Part shown: piece by piece, positions 26,901 through 36,479 of the stretch | Position numbering within the stretch: the stretch's first letter is position 1 | Layout: every line of letters starts with the position of its first letter | Assembly: GCF_015708085.1 (NCBI RefSeq) | Contig: NZ_JADNYM010000023.1 | Location: forward strand, 1 to 64,000 | Direction of reading: 5' to 3' | DNA: 64,000 nucleotides | From: Arthrobacter terrae | Lineage (GTDB): Bacteria > Actinomycetota > Actinomycetes > Actinomycetales > Micrococcaceae | Made by a program: the position numbers and the translations under genes | Notes under the pieces: generated by a model | Seen by the model: only the letters and a program-made list of their open reading frames with translations | Told to the model about the DNA's origin: nothing | The model's database searches: none

Positions 26901-27389
26901 AAGGACGTCCAGCGCGCCATCAAGGGCGCAAAATCCGGCGACTGGTCCGTCAGTGCGGACCGTACCGTCACGGCCGGCGGACTGGAACTGGAAGCGCAGG
27001 AATATACGCTGGAAACAGTGGTGGCGCAGTCCGACGGCGGCACAGCGGCGGCGGTGGCGATGCTCCCCGGCGGTGGGTTCGTGGTGCTCAATACTGAGAT
27101 CACCCCGGAGCTGGAAGCCGAGGGCGTGGCACGGGACATGGTCCGCACCATCCAGCAGGCCCGCAAGGACGCTGATCTGCAGGTCAGTGACCGCATTTTC
27201 ACGACGGTTTCCGGCCCTCAGGAGGTCATTGACGCGCTGCACGCCAATGCCGGACTGGTGCGGGCGGAGACGCTCTCCGTAGGACTCGAACTGGTCCCCG
27301 GCGACGTGGACATCACCGTCACAGTGGCACGCACTACAGCGACAGCGGCTGCCGTGGAAACAGCAGTTGAAGGGATGGTTGTCCAGTGA
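23970..27389 (+). CDS. ileS: Isoleucyl-tRNA synthetase
   Basis: 1139 residues from ATG 23970, preceded by AGGA at 23959-23962. Class I motifs: HIGH-type [11 protein letters not shown] near residue 98 and [10 protein letters not shown] near 690. CP1 editing is indicated by [14 protein letters not shown]. The length fits the long (eukaryote-like, type 2) IleRS of actinobacteria that resists mupirocin better than type 1. Residues about 10-35 are a tail of 15-bp repeats ([15 protein letters not shown]) absent from the conserved fold. Translation is controlled by the T-box. Overlaps folC by four bases (GTGA). Confidence 0.96.
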   Translation: MTHYPKASTEPASHEPELHDPELHEPASHEPGTAPRPGATHVAAAARFPEIEERILKYWARDGTFQASIDNRPSALEDQPPGGNEFVFYDGPPFANGLPHYGHLLTGYVKDLVARYQTQLGRRVERRFGWDTHGLPAELEAMKQLGMTDKQQIETMGIDKFNDACRSSVMKYAGEWQEYVTRQARWVDFDNDYKTLNVEYMESVLWAFKQLHEKGLTYSGYRVLPYCWKDETPLSNHELRMDDDVYKMRQDQTVTVSFPLKAGESGISRRLAGVQALAWTTTPWTLPTNLALAVGPEISYVVVPSGPHGIATGAASGKGFLIASDLLAGYAKDLGYDDGAAAAEAVTETLLGAELAGLEYEPLWDTFEDTEKYGTQHAWRILLADYVTTTDGTGIVHQAPAYGEDDQKVCEQAGIPVVLSVDDGARFLPLFAGGALGGIVGLQVFEANKPITRVLRAEGRLIRQASYEHSYPHCWRCRNPLIYRAVSSWYVQVTAFRERMVELNQDINWIPGNVKDGQFGKWLANARDWSISRNRYWGSPIPVWQSDDPDFPRTEVYGSLAELHNAFGRLPLNKEGQVDLHRPFIDELTRPNPDDPRTPEQGQSTMRRVEDVLDVWFDSGSMPYGQVHYPFQNADWFQSHNPADFIVEYIGQTRGWFYMLHVLSTALFDRPAFRNVVSHGIVLGSDGQKMSKSLHNYPDVSEVLDRDGSDAMRWFLMASPILRGGNLIVTEQGIRDGVRQVILPLWNVYSFFTLYTNAAGNGAGYDARIRHDGYSDPLDEYLLSQTGELVRGVSQALDGYDISGACGELRSYLDMLTNWYVRRSRQRFFDEDRDAFDALYTALETVCRVAAPLLPLVTEEIWRGLTGERSVHLTDWPDAHMFGANPELVQQMTRTQMICSTGSSLRKAAKLRVRLPLQELTVVVPGAAALAAYAAVIADELNIRTVRLLDSSQAAPEHFGIEEKLVVNARVAGPRLGKDVQRAIKGAKSGDWSVSADRTVTAGGLELEAQEYTLETVVAQSDGGTAAAVAMLPGGGFVVLNTEITPELEAEGVARDMVRTIQQARKDADLQVSDRIFTTVSGPQEVIDALHANAGLVRAETLSVGLELVPGDVDITVTVARTTATAAAVETAVEGMVVQ

Positions 27390-28765
27390 GCGGAGCAGAG
27401 AGCATGCACGACGAATTCTCGGTGGAAAGCGTCTACGCGGAACTGCTGGGCCGCGCACCGGAAAACAAAATGGAACCGCGGCTGGCTCCGTTGTTCCGCG
27501 CGATGGACGTGCTGGGGGAGCCGAACAAGGCCTTCCCCGTCATCCACATCACCGGAACCAATGGTAAAACCTCGACGGCGCGGATGATCGAAGCCGGGCT
27601 GCGGGCCCACGGACTGCGGACGGGCCGATACACCAGCCCGCATCTTTCCAAGGTTACGGAACGGATCAGCATCGACGGCGCGCCCGTGCCGGATGAGACG
27701 TTCGTGCGCATCTGGGACGAGATCCGCCCGTATCTGGCGATAGTGGATGCCGAGCTCGCAGCGGATTCGCAGCCGCGGCTGACGTACTTTGAGTGCCTGA
27801 CAATTCTGGCCTTTGCGGTCTTTGCCGACGAACCGGTTGACGTTGCCGTGCTTGAGGTCGGCTTGGGCGGAATAACCGATGCCACGAACGTCGCTGACGG
27901 GCAGGTAGCGGTGGTGACGCCGATTTCGCTGGACCACACCGAGCTTCTGGGAGACACCACCGGGGATATTGCGGTGGAAAAATCCGGGATCATCAAAGAG
28001 GGTGCCTTTCTGGTCAGCGCGGCACAACCGGTGGACGCGGCCCAGACGCTATTGGAAGCGGCGCGGGAAAAGAACGCAGAGTTCCGCTTCGAAGGGGTCG
28101 AGTTCGGCGTGGAGAACCGCTCGGTCGCCGTCGGCGGCCAAATGGTGACGGTGCAGGGACTGGCGGGCCGTTATCCGGATTTGGTGCTTCCGCTGCACGG
28201 GGCGCACCAGGCAGAGAACGCGGCCGTCGCCGTTGCGGCTCTTGAGGCGTTTTTTGGCGGCGGAACCAGGGAACTGGATATCGACGTCGTCCGTACCGCT
28301 TTCGAATCGGTCAGCTCACCGGGACGGCTTGAAGTCCTCCGCACCGCGCCGACGGTAGTGGTGGACGCTGCGCACAACCCCGCCGGCATCGCTGCCAGTG
28401 CCCAGGCACTGCAGGAGGCTTTTGCCTTCAGCAAGCTGGTGCTGGTCCTGGGCATCCTAAAAGAGAAGGACGCGGAAGGAATTCTGCATCAGCTCCGGGA
28501 ATCCTACGGCGACGAGGCGGAGGAGATCTGCCTGACGCAATCGAAATCCCCGCGGGCAATTCCCGCCGGCGAACTTGCCGAGCTGGCATCGGACCTTGGC
28601 TGGAGCGAAGAAAACATTCATATTGCAGAAGCCCTGGACGATGCCATCGAATGGGCGGTGGAACGCTCGGAAAGCCACAATGACCTCTCCGGAGGAGTGC
28701 TGATCACCGGCTCCATCACGCTCGTGGCCGAGGCCCGGATTCTGCTCGGTAAGGAAGGTGTGTAG
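27386..28765 (+). CDS. folC: Folylpolyglutamate synthase / dihydrofolate synthase
   Basis: 459 residues of the Mur ligase superfamily. The ATP loop is [13 protein letters not shown] near residue 55; [13 protein letters not shown] binds folate, and [13 protein letters not shown] carries the metal-binding acidic residue. HNPAG near residue 333 marks the C-terminal domain. The enzyme adds glutamate to dihydropteroate or tetrahydrofolate. GTG 27386 overlaps the ileS stop; ATG 27404 is an alternative start. Part of the ileS-folC-DUF4233-ndk run, so its transcript begins at the T-box. Confidence 0.95.
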   Translation: MSGAESMHDEFSVESVYAELLGRAPENKMEPRLAPLFRAMDVLGEPNKAFPVIHITGTNGKTSTARMIEAGLRAHGLRTGRYTSPHLSKVTERISIDGAPVPDETFVRIWDEIRPYLAIVDAELAADSQPRLTYFECLTILAFAVFADEPVDVAVLEVGLGGITDATNVADGQVAVVTPISLDHTELLGDTTGDIAVEKSGIIKEGAFLVSAAQPVDAAQTLLEAAREKNAEFRFEGVEFGVENRSVAVGGQMVTVQGLAGRYPDLVLPLHGAHQAENAAVAVAALEAFFGGGTRELDIDVVRTAFESVSSPGRLEVLRTAPTVVVDAAHNPAGIAASAQALQEAFAFSKLVLVLGILKEKDAEGILHQLRESYGDEAEEICLTQSKSPRAIPAGELAELASDLGWSEENIHIAEALDDAIEWAVERSESHNDLSGGVLITGSITLVAEARILLGKEGV

Positions 28766-29209
28766 ATGGCTCGGCCAACGAAGGCGCAACGAGCGTGGCA
28801 GCCCGGCATGGAGAAAAAACGGCGCTCCACGAAGGTCATGTTTGCCTCCGTGGTCCTGGCCTTGGAGGCGTTTGTCGCGTTTTTCGCGACGCTGGTTGTC
28901 TTTGGGCTCCGGGCCAGGGATGTGCCGCAGCCGCTGGTTCTGGCGGCGGGCATTCTCCTGAGCCTGATCCTGATCGGCTCCTGCGCTTTCATGTCCCGCA
29001 AGTGGGGACCGGCCGTAGGCTGGATACTCCAGCTGCTCCTGATTGCCACCGGATTCCTGGAGCCGATGATGTTTATCATTGGCGTGCTCTTTGCCCTCAC
29101 TTGGTGGTACGCACTGCGGGCCGGGATCCGGATCGACCGCGAGAACGCGGTACGGGACCGTGAACAGGCCAAGTGGGAGCAAAACCACCCCGGGGAACCA
29201 ATAAACTGA
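28766..29209 (+). CDS. DUF4233 membrane protein
   Basis: 147 residues with four membrane helices at about 25-47, 57-75, 82-102 and 104-118, and basic N and C termini. The ATG directly follows the folC stop. The family is known only from actinobacteria, sits between folC and ndk as here, and has no assigned function. The phrase LEAFVAFFATLVVFGLRA is the recognisable core. Confidence 0.88.
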   Translation: MARPTKAQRAWQPGMEKKRRSTKVMFASVVLALEAFVAFFATLVVFGLRARDVPQPLVLAAGILLSLILIGSCAFMSRKWGPAVGWILQLLLIATGFLEPMMFIIGVLFALTWWYALRAGIRIDRENAVRDREQAKWEQNHPGEPIN

Positions 29210-29265
29210 CTATTAAATCCCCCGGTAACAACAGAATTTTCAGCAAAACTAAAATTGGAGTAACT

Positions 29266-29682
29266 GTGAGCATTGAGCGCACCCTGGTACTGGTCAAGCC
29301 CGACGGCGTCGCCCGCAATTTAACCGGCGGTATTCTGGCCCGGATCGAGGCGAAGGGCTACACGCTGGTGGAGCTGAAAAAAACTGCCGCCACGAGGGCC
29401 CAGCTGGAGCAGCACTATGAAGAGCACGTGGGGAAGCCGTTTTACGAACCGCTGGTGGAGTTTATGCTCAGTGGACCAGTCGTTGCCGCGATCTTCGAAG
29501 GCCACCGCGTGATCGAAGGCTTCCGCGCCGTGGCCGGAACTACCGATCCGACGACGGCGGCACCGGGCACCATCCGCGGGGATCTGGGCCGTGACTGGGG
29601 GGTGAAGGTCCAGCAGAACCTGGTGCACGGTTCCGATTCGGTCGAATCGGCGCAGCGCGAAATTGGCATCTGGTTTGCTTAG
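29266..29682 (+). CDS. ndk: Nucleoside diphosphate kinase
   Basis: 138 residues. Starts at GTG 29266 (SIERTLVLVKPDGVARN), with TTGGAG about 6 bases upstream. The conserved helix motif VGKPFYEPLVEFM is present, and the phosphorylated catalytic His is in QNLVHGSDSVESA near residue 117. The enzyme equilibrates NTP and NDP pools. Last gene of the ileS run; a long inverted repeat follows 11 bases after the stop. Confidence 0.95.
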   Translation: MSIERTLVLVKPDGVARNLTGGILARIEAKGYTLVELKKTAATRAQLEQHYEEHVGKPFYEPLVEFMLSGPVVAAIFEGHRVIEGFRAVAGTTDPTTAAPGTIRGDLGRDWGVKVQQNLVHGSDSVESAQREIGIWFA

Positions 29683-29693
29683 CCTCAAAAGCT

Positions 29694-29751
29694 GAGTGAG
29701 TCCATCCGCCCCTGTCTGCGCCGCCGCATTCAGGGGCGGATGGACTCACTC
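29694..29751. terminator. Perfect 21-bp inverted repeat between convergent ndk and VKOR (likely bidirectional terminator)
   Basis: Left arm 29694-29714 and right arm 29731-29751 are exact reverse complements (GAGTGAGTCCATCCGCCCCTG), with a 16-base loop. On the plus strand no T run follows. On the minus strand the hairpin is followed by AGCTTTTGAGG, so it could end the VKOR transcript. Its length and perfection also resemble a REP-like extragenic palindrome. Confidence 0.7.
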
Positions 29752-29770
29752 GCCGGAACAGGCAACCCGC

Positions 29771-29827
29771 GGCGCTGCCGCTGTTATCCGGCGCTGCCGC
29801 TGTTATCTGATGCCCCTGCTGTTATCC
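29771..29827. repeat. 19-bp tandem repeat at the end of the VKOR gene
   Basis: Three units: 29771-29789 and 29790-29808 are almost identical (GGCGCTGCCGCTGTTATC core), and the third (from 29809) is degenerate and contains the VKOR stop codon. Confidence 0.8.
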
Positions 29828-30562
29828 GACGCCGCCGCCGAGGAACAGATTCATAAACCGGAAGAAAATGCTCGCCGCGACGCCAAGGTACAGCAGCCCA
29901 ACAATCACCCAGGCCCAATCGGCGAGGAACCTTGTCACTGGCGCCGGGGCGGGGATGATGCCGTGCTGGAGGTTCCGGACTGTGGTCCAGACGAAGAGCA
30001 CAATCATCATCGCCCACACCACCATGCAGTATGGGCACAGGATGCCGATCGCATAAAGCGCCTGCGACCAAAGCCAGGCGATCATGATCATCCCGAGGGT
30101 GACTCCGACCTGCAGCCCGACCCAGTACCAGCGGCTCAGCTGCGCACCGGCCAGCAGCACCATGGCGGTGGTGATGATCACGGCAAAGGCAAACACCCCG
30201 ATCAGCGGATTGGGAAATCCGAAGAGCTCGGCCTGGTGCGTGGCCATGACCTTGCCGCAGGAAATCCAGGGATTCACATCGCAATTGGTAATCGCGTTGG
30301 GGTCTTTATAGAGCTCCAGCCGGTCCAGCACCAGGACACCGGAGGCCAGCCAGGACACCACGCCCGTGACCAGAAGCAGCCAGCCGAAGGGTTTCCTGCG
30401 CGTCAGCATCGGGAGGTCCGCTTCGTCGTCGTCCTTGCCTGCAAAGCGCGCCGACGCAGTCACACGGGACGCCGTATTCGTTCGGGAACCGTTGCGGTCC
30501 GTGCGCCCCGCGGTAGGGTCTGTTGATAACGTATTGCCTGCGGCATTTTGTGACCGGGCCAT
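29822..30562 (-). CDS. Vitamin K epoxide reductase family protein
   Basis: 246 residues, integral membrane thiol oxidase that regenerates a DsbA-type partner and passes electrons to quinone. After a polar N-terminal region of about 55 residues come helices at about 57-80, 115-135, 140-160, 165-190 and 215-235. The loop Cys pair is NCDVNPWISCGKV and the active CXXC is GILCPYCMVVW. Start 30562 has AGGTG 5 bases upstream. No thioredoxin domain is fused, unlike many bacterial VKORs, so a separate DsbA-like protein must exist outside the window. Confidence 0.92.
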   Translation of the reverse strand: MARSQNAAGNTLSTDPTAGRTDRNGSRTNTASRVTASARFAGKDDDEADLPMLTRRKPFGWLLLVTGVVSWLASGVLVLDRLELYKDPNAITNCDVNPWISCGKVMATHQAELFGFPNPLIGVFAFAVIITTAMVLLAGAQLSRWYWVGLQVGVTLGMIMIAWLWSQALYAIGILCPYCMVVWAMMIVLFVWTTVRNLQHGIIPAPAPVTRFLADWAWVIVGLLYLGVAASIFFRFMNLFLGGGVG

Positions 30563-30987
30563 TTTCACCTGTTTCCTCGGTAAGCGGATCTGTCCGATTC
30601 TAACCCGGCCAGCTGGGCGAAACCGGGTGCCAGCCGGCTCCAATACCGGCCGCAGTCCACGCTGTATGAGATAATGATTTTGGCTGGCACCCGTACCACA
30701 TGCGGGTTCCGGTCCAATCGCAGAGTTTCAAGCTCGCCGGTGATGCACCGTCAAGCGCACGGGGTGAAGATACCCGTCGTGTTCCGGTATCCACCGAGCG
30801 GCCCCGCTGGGCAGAATGACCAGTGGGAGAGGGAACATGCAATTGGCTTTCAAGTGATACCGCACCCAATGCTCGTGCGACCTTGGAAGTATCCATATGA
30901 CTTCTGTCAACGCCCGAGGGTTTTGACTATTTCGCCCTAGCGGGCGCCGGATGTGGCGACGCCTTCGGGGCTGGAGCGACGCCACAG
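30563..30987. other. Long intergenic/leader region before rne
   Basis: No convincing gene here; a minus-strand open frame has no family features. A possible -10 GATAAT lies at 30670-30675, so rne may have a 5' leader of up to about 300 bases. Close to the start there are GC-rich hairpins, for example GCCC/GGGC around 30938-30950 and GTGGCG...CGCCAC around 30953-30985. A structured leader is inference. Confidence 0.4.
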
Positions 30988-33900
30988 ATGGATAATGATC
31001 AGCCTTTCGCAGAAGCAAACGCAGCCGGCAATGATTTAGCCGCTAATGACACAACGGCTAATGGAAACGCAGTCAATGAAACGGCCGGGAGCACCGGCGC
31101 CGCTGCCGAAACAGTTACCACGACGACGGTAAAGCGTCCGGCGCGGAGCAGGCGTAAAACGGTCAAACAGGAGAGCCTTCCGGAACCCGTGCATACGCCG
31201 GAGGACTCCGGACTTGCCGAAACCACGGAAGCTCCCTCCGCTGGCAGCACAGAGGGTCAGCCGCGGACCAGGAAAGCACCCGTCCGCCGGAGCAGGGCGA
31301 AGAAAGTAGTCGAAGCGACGGCTTCACAGGATTCTGCTGCTGTGCAGGCAACCTTGGAACTTCCGGAACTTCCGGAAGCGACGTCCGAAACCGCAGCCGG
31401 CCCGGTAGCGGCTACTGCCGGACAGACATCAGAAACAAAGGCACCTAAGCGGCCGGCCCGCCGCCGGGCATCCTCCCCGGTAGCTTCCCCGGGCTCGGCG
31501 GTTTCGGCCACAGTGGACTCCGTTCCGGAAACCACCATAGCCACCACCGTGGCAACCGTGCCGGCCGAGGCGACTGCACCCGCCGGGCCGGGCGAAGCAG
31601 CTGTGCCCGCGGGGCCGGGCGAAGCAACCGCGCCCGCCGTGCCCGTGACGGCACCCGGTGGGACAGCAGAGCAAGCATCCCTCTTCCTGGCACCGGGTCT
31701 CTCCGTGCTGTTCCAAGCGCCCGATCTGAGCTCGGCGGCATCCACGGCTAAAACCACCACTGTGGACCTGGTGGAATCCGACGACGATTCCGACGTCGGC
31801 GAGAGTGGCGGGCGACGCAGGCGTCGTGGCCGGACCCGTCGGGGGCGCTCCGAGGACGCCGGGCCGCGTTCGGACGGCGCCGCATCCCTTGATGACACAG
31901 CCGATAACGGCCGGGACGATAACGACCGGGACGACGACGACCGGGATAACAACGATCGGGACAACAACGATCGGGACAACAACGATCGGGATAACAACGA
32001 TCGGGACAACGGCGGCCGGGGAGCCGACGGCGTAACCTCGCGTCGCCGTCGTCGCAGGCGCCGGGGGGATGCGGACCTTGAACTCACCGGCGGCAGCGAT
32101 GAAGACCCGCCCAACACTGTGACCAGGGTTCGTGCCCCGCGGCAGCCCACCGAGGCACCGGTCTCCAACAAGGTGACCAGTCTGCGCGGCTCCACGCGAC
32201 TGGAAGCGAAGAAACAGCGCCGCCGTGAATCCCGTGACACGGGACGCCGGCGCCAGGTCATTACCGAAGCCGAGTTCCTGGCCCGCCGGGAATCCGTTGA
32301 CCGCACCATGGTAGTGCGCCAACGGGACGAGCGGATCCAGATTGGGGTCCTCGAAGACGGCATTCTGGCCGAGCACTTTGTCTCCAAGACGCAGCAGGAT
32401 TCACTGATCGGCAACGTCTACCTGGCCAAGGTTCAGAACGTACTCCCCAGCATGGAAGCGGCCTTCGTCGACATTGGCCGCGGCCGCAACGCCGTGCTTT
32501 ACGCCGGCGAAGTTAATTGGGATGCATCCCGACTGGATGGCCAGGCACGTCGGATCGAAAATGCGCTCAAGTCCGGAGATTCCGTTCTGGTGCAGGTGAC
32601 CAAGGATCCGGTGGGTCATAAAGGGGCACGGCTGACCAGCCAGATCTCGCTGCCCGGCCGCTACCTGGTGTACGTGCCCGGCGGATCGATGACAGGCATT
32701 TCCCGCAAGCTCCCGGACGTAGAACGCAATAGACTCAAGCGAATCCTGAAGGATCACCTGCCGGAGAACGCCGGGGTCATTGTCCGCACTGCGGCCGAGG
32801 GTGCCAGTGAGGAAGAGCTCACGCATGATATTAACCGGCTGCGTGCGCAGTGGGAAGGCATCGAGGCTCAGGCAACCTCCACCAGGATTCTGGCTCCGGA
32901 GATGCTGTACGGCGAGCCGGACCTGACCATTAAAGTGGTCCGTGATGTCTTCAACGAGGACTTCAGCAAGCTGATAGTTTCCGGCGAGGAGGCCTGGGAC
33001 ACCGTCGAAGCGTACGTGACCTATGTGGCCCCCGATCTGGTCGACCGGCTGGAGAAATGGACCAAGAACGAGGACATCTTCGCGGCGTTCCGCATTGAAG
33101 AGCAGATCGCGAAGGCGCTGGAGCGCAAGGTATTCCTCCCGTCCGGCGGCTCCCTGGTCATCGACCGCACCGAAGCGATGACCGTCGTGGATGTTAACAC
33201 CGGCAAGTTCACCGGCTCCGGCGGAAACCTCGAGGAAACCGTCACGAAGAACAACCTGGAAGCAGCCGAAGAAGTGGTTCGGCAGCTGCGGCTGCGGGAT
33301 ATTGGCGGCATCATCGTCATCGACTTTATTGACATGGTGCTTGAATCCAACCGGGATCTGGTGCTCCGCCGGCTGGTTGAGTGCCTGGGCCGTGACCGGA
33401 CCAAGCACCAGGTGGCGGAAGTGACCTCGCTTGGCCTGATCCAGATGACCCGTAAGCGGATGGGGACGGGACTGTTGGAGGTCTTCGGCGAGCAGTGCGA
33501 GGCCTGCGCCGGCCGCGGCGTCGTGACCCAGGACGTCCCGGTTGAGCATCGCCGCATGCATACCGCTACGGCGGCGGAGCAGCACCATCCGCAGGCCCGG
33601 CAGGACCAGCAGCGTCACGAGCAGCCCCGGCAGGAGCCGGCACGCCAGCAGCGCGAGAAGAAACGCCGCCGCGGGCAGCAGGGTGCAGAAGCGGAAATTT
33701 CGGATGCTCCCGTGACTGAATTGAGCGATGCCGAGCGTCAGGCGAAGGCCACTGCGGCCCGAACCGCGCTGGCGACGATTGCCGCTGCGACGCACGCGGC
33801 GCATCATGAGGATGCCGGGCATCATGCGCCGGAACAGGGCGCTGCCGGTGATCACATTGCGGTGCCGGCACACGGTGTCGTCCCGCAGGAGGCAAATAGC

Positions 33901-34368
33901 GGCAACGGCACCGCGACGGCCCAGGATCTGCGGGGCGGGCAGCTGACCATTGGCGGCGAAGCCATCGAACTACCACGCGGCAACAACCGGCCAGCCGGGG
34001 CTCCGGTGGACCCGGCCCGGGCTCTGGCCGGGCTGGCGGACGTGCTGGAGCACCTTGCCGAAGGGCCAGCCGGCGAGGTCCCGGACCATTCCGGCTTGGA
34101 TGCCAGTGGCCGGCCGCTGCGCACCAGCGAACGACGGGGACGGCGTAACCGCGGTGCCAGCCGTGCCCAAGGTTCGGCTAACGCCAATGAAGTTCAGCAG
34201 CACACGGCGGCGCCGGCGGGCACAGCAGAGGGCTCCGCACGGCAGGAACACGTGGTCCACGTCCCCGCTAAACCGGACCACGCTCCGCGCACCGCTGCAG
34301 TTCAGCCGGGTGCGAAGCCAGCCGAACCAATTATTCTCGGTGTCGGCGTGCCGGCTTCCGAGCTCTAA
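30988..34368 (+). CDS. rne: Ribonuclease E/G
   Basis: 1126 residues. A long disordered N arm (1 to about 440) is rich in Ala/Pro/Glu, then Arg/Asp. The catalytic core has the S1 domain near 470-560 (QDSLIGNVYLAKVQNVLP), 5' sensor, and DNase-like motif with metal ligands in VVDVNTGKFTG and IVIDFIDM. Zinc-link-like CEACAGRG follows near residue 845. The C tail (about 860-1126) is Gln/His/Arg-rich and may scaffold degradosome partners. Unlike in E. coli, the disordered arm precedes the core, the usual actinobacterial layout. Residues about 308-345 are five-residue repeats (NNDRD) from 15-bp DNA repeats. Initiates mRNA decay and rRNA processing. Confidence 0.95.
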   Translation: MDNDQPFAEANAAGNDLAANDTTANGNAVNETAGSTGAAAETVTTTTVKRPARSRRKTVKQESLPEPVHTPEDSGLAETTEAPSAGSTEGQPRTRKAPVRRSRAKKVVEATASQDSAAVQATLELPELPEATSETAAGPVAATAGQTSETKAPKRPARRRASSPVASPGSAVSATVDSVPETTIATTVATVPAEATAPAGPGEAAVPAGPGEATAPAVPVTAPGGTAEQASLFLAPGLSVLFQAPDLSSAASTAKTTTVDLVESDDDSDVGESGGRRRRRGRTRRGRSEDAGPRSDGAASLDDTADNGRDDNDRDDDDRDNNDRDNNDRDNNDRDNNDRDNGGRGADGVTSRRRRRRRRGDADLELTGGSDEDPPNTVTRVRAPRQPTEAPVSNKVTSLRGSTRLEAKKQRRRESRDTGRRRQVITEAEFLARRESVDRTMVVRQRDERIQIGVLEDGILAEHFVSKTQQDSLIGNVYLAKVQNVLPSMEAAFVDIGRGRNAVLYAGEVNWDASRLDGQARRIENALKSGDSVLVQVTKDPVGHKGARLTSQISLPGRYLVYVPGGSMTGISRKLPDVERNRLKRILKDHLPENAGVIVRTAAEGASEEELTHDINRLRAQWEGIEAQATSTRILAPEMLYGEPDLTIKVVRDVFNEDFSKLIVSGEEAWDTVEAYVTYVAPDLVDRLEKWTKNEDIFAAFRIEEQIAKALERKVFLPSGGSLVIDRTEAMTVVDVNTGKFTGSGGNLEETVTKNNLEAAEEVVRQLRLRDIGGIIVIDFIDMVLESNRDLVLRRLVECLGRDRTKHQVAEVTSLGLIQMTRKRMGTGLLEVFGEQCEACAGRGVVTQDVPVEHRRMHTATAAEQHHPQARQDQQRHEQPRQEPARQQREKKRRRGQQGAEAEISDAPVTELSDAERQAKATAARTALATIAAATHAAHHEDAGHHAPEQGAAGDHIAVPAHGVVPQEANSGNGTATAQDLRGGQLTIGGEAIELPRGNNRPAGAPVDPARALAGLADVLEHLAEGPAGEVPDHSGLDASGRPLRTSERRGRRNRGASRAQGSANANEVQQHTAAPAGTAEGSARQEHVVHVPAKPDHAPRTAAVQPGAKPAEPIILGVGVPASEL

Positions 34369-34389
34369 AACGCCGGGCAGCACATCCTC

Positions 34390-34438
34390 GCAGAACCCCG
34401 GCAACCCCTCGTACAGAGTGCGGATGCCAGGGTTCTGC
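34390..34438 (+). terminator. Hairpin downstream of rne (possible terminator)
   Basis: GCAGAACCC (34390-34398) pairs with GGGTTCTGC (34430-34438). With one mismatch, GGCA/TGCC extends the stem to about 13 bp. No T run follows, so termination is uncertain. The rest of 34369-34588 holds no gene that I can see. Confidence 0.45.
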
Positions 34439-34588
34439 ACGTTCGTCTGTGTCGTGCGGCCGGCCGAAGAGCTGCTGGACCAGTGCAGTTGCCGGGCAAG
34501 CGCGCAAGTCCGGCAGACGGAAGCAGTTCGGTGCGGGCGCTGTTGGTAGAGAAGGGGTTCTTTCCGTCCGTCGGTTAGGGTGGGTTTT

Positions 34589-34668
34589 GACACGGGGTGC
34601 CGCGCCATAGGGCCGGCTGAGATCCAGACCCGTCGAACCTGGCCGGCCAGCACCGGCGAAGGGATGTC
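34589..34668 (+). ncRNA. TPP riboswitch (THI element)
   Basis: Conserved TPP aptamer blocks are in order: CACGGGGTGCC at 34591-34601, GGCTGAGATC at 34615-34624, ACCC...GAACCTG at 34628-34641, and CACCGGCGAAGGGATG at 34651-34666. P1 can form between GACA (34589-34592) and TGTC (34665-34668). The purine AGGG inside the last block is about 9 bases before the ATG and doubles as the SD, so thiamine diphosphate binding would block translation of the gene below. Confidence 0.95.
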
Positions 34669-34671
34669 CTG

Positions 34672-36255
34672 ATGACCAGCGAAACCCACATCAATCCATG
34701 GCCCGATAGCTCACAGCGGCGGATTCCGCGAGTGCTCAGTATCGCGGGTTCCGATCCCTCCGGCGGGGCCGGCATTCAAGCGGATCTAAAAAGCATCGCG
34801 GCCAACGGCGGCTACGGCATGGCAGTCATTACTGCGCTGACCGCGCAAAATACGCAAGGCGTGCGCTCCGTGCACGTTCCCCCGGTCGCGTTCCTTCAGG
34901 AGCAGCTCGCCGCTGTGGCGGAGGACATCGTGATCGACGCGGTCAAAATTGGAATGTTGGGCGACGCGGCAGTGATTAACACCGTAGCCCGATGGGTGGA
35001 ACGGACCCGGCCGGCCGTCGTCGTCCTCGATCCCGTGATGGTGGCCAGCAGCGGTGACCGGCTGTTGGCAGCGGACGCTGAACAAGCGCTGCAACGGCTG
35101 CTGCGCCACGCGGACCTTGTTACCCCCAACCTCCCGGAACTCGCCGTACTGCTGGGTCAAGCCCCGGCGGAAAGCTGGGAGGAGGCGCTGGCGCAGGGGA
35201 AGCGCCTGGCCATCGGCAGCGATATACGGGTACTGGTGAAGGGCGGCCATCTTCATTCACCGGACTGCCCGGACGCGCTGGTTGCCCCGGACGGCTCCGT
35301 ATATGAAATCATTGCAGCGCGGGTTCAAACGCGCAATACGCACGGCACTGGCTGCTCGCTGTCGGCTGGCCTGGCTACTGTTCAGCCGCAGCTGGGGGAC
35401 TGGCCGGCCGCCCTGCGGCGGGTGAAGTCCTGGTTGAGCGGCGCTCTTGAGCATGCCGACGAACTCCAGGTGGGAAGCGGTCATGGTCCGGTGCATCACT
35501 TCCATGCGCTCTTCTCGACGCGTGCACCGGAAGGCAACGAGTTCTCCAGCCAACTGTGGCTGGACAGCGCTGCCGTGCGAACGGCGATCTCCGGGCTGGA
35601 ATTCATCCAACGTCTGCGCGATGGAAGCCTTGCGAAAAAGGACTTCGCCTATTACCTGGCACAGGACGCGCTTTATCTGAATGGATATTCACGCGTCCTG
35701 GCCCGCGCCAGTGCCCTGGCGCCCACCGAGGCGGAACAGCTGTTCTGGGCCACCGCGTCCCGGCAGTGCCTCGAGGTGGAGGCGCAGCTGCACCGTAATT
35801 GGCTGGGCGCGCAGGCGTCGCCCGCCATGCCGGGGCCGGTGACCAAGGCCTACGTGGATCATCTGCTGGCCGCCGGCTCCGGCGGCAGCTACGGGGAGGT
35901 AGTCGCCGCCGTCCTGCCCTGCTATTGGCTGTATGCCGATATCGGAGCGGCGCTGCACAGGCAGTTCCTGATCGACTTTCCGGACGACGACGGCGGCAAA
36001 GACGGCGCCGACGGCGGCGCTGGCTCCCACCCGTACTCCGCGTGGCTGCTCACTTATGCCGATGAAGCGTTTGCGGCCGCGGCCGGAGAGGCAATTGCCA
36101 TCACAGACGCTGCAGCGCGAAACGCCTCGCCGGCAGACCGGGAGCGAATGCGCCGTGCATTCGGGGAATCGGCGAAGTACGAACTGGCCTTCTTCGACGC
36201 TCCACGGCTGTACGCGCAAAACACTCATCCGCCGCGCCGCCTGCCTGAGCGCTAA
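34672..36255 (+). CDS. thiD: Fused HMP/HMP-phosphate kinase ThiD and TenA-family thiaminase
   Basis: 527 residues in two parts. Residues about 15-285 are ThiD: SIAGSDPSGGAGIQADLKS at the N terminus, KIGMLGD, DPVMVASSGD and NTHGTGCSLSAGLA with the catalytic Cys-containing anion hole. Residues about 300-525 are TenA-like: FIQRLRDGSL, YLAQDALYLNGYSRVL and a Cys in VLPCYWLYADIG as in thiaminase II. The fusion would phosphorylate HMP twice and recover HMP from degraded thiamine. It lies directly under a TPP riboswitch, confirming a thiamine role. Confidence 0.95.
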   Translation: MTSETHINPWPDSSQRRIPRVLSIAGSDPSGGAGIQADLKSIAANGGYGMAVITALTAQNTQGVRSVHVPPVAFLQEQLAAVAEDIVIDAVKIGMLGDAAVINTVARWVERTRPAVVVLDPVMVASSGDRLLAADAEQALQRLLRHADLVTPNLPELAVLLGQAPAESWEEALAQGKRLAIGSDIRVLVKGGHLHSPDCPDALVAPDGSVYEIIAARVQTRNTHGTGCSLSAGLATVQPQLGDWPAALRRVKSWLSGALEHADELQVGSGHGPVHHFHALFSTRAPEGNEFSSQLWLDSAAVRTAISGLEFIQRLRDGSLAKKDFAYYLAQDALYLNGYSRVLARASALAPTEAEQLFWATASRQCLEVEAQLHRNWLGAQASPAMPGPVTKAYVDHLLAAGSGGSYGEVVAAVLPCYWLYADIGAALHRQFLIDFPDDDGGKDGADGGAGSHPYSAWLLTYADEAFAAAAGEAIAITDAAARNASPADRERMRRAFGESAKYELAFFDAPRLYAQNTHPPRRLPER

Positions 36256-36479
36256 GGGACCGACAACAGGATAAGCTGGCCAAGCACGGTTCTCCGGTAC
36301 CAGGCTGTACGTCCCGTTGTAGGCGCAACTGAGAAAGTGGCGCTTATCACGGCAGGTCTCCGGGAGCCCGCCTCATTTGCGGCCGAGGGCAGATCTAGCG
36401 TATTCTTGATCTTCGGTGCTTACGCCAGTTCAGGGCATTTACTCCTTTGTGAGGTCCTCGGCGTCGAGGCACAGCAGGC

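Noticed and set aside
25779-27458. Long open frame (559 codons) on the minus strand
   Set aside because: It is antisense to ileS throughout, and the translation is His/Gln/Arg-rich without any family motif. High-GC third-position bias produces such shadows.
29694-29751. Terminal inverted repeats of an insertion sequence
   Set aside because: The arms flank only 16 bases and there is no transposase or target duplication.
30600-30896. 98-codon minus-strand frame upstream of rne
   Set aside because: No SD and no recognisable family; composition fits non-coding DNA. Kept as intergenic.
32401-33873. Minus-strand open frame of 490 codons
   Set aside because: Shadow of the RNase E catalytic core; no domain seen.
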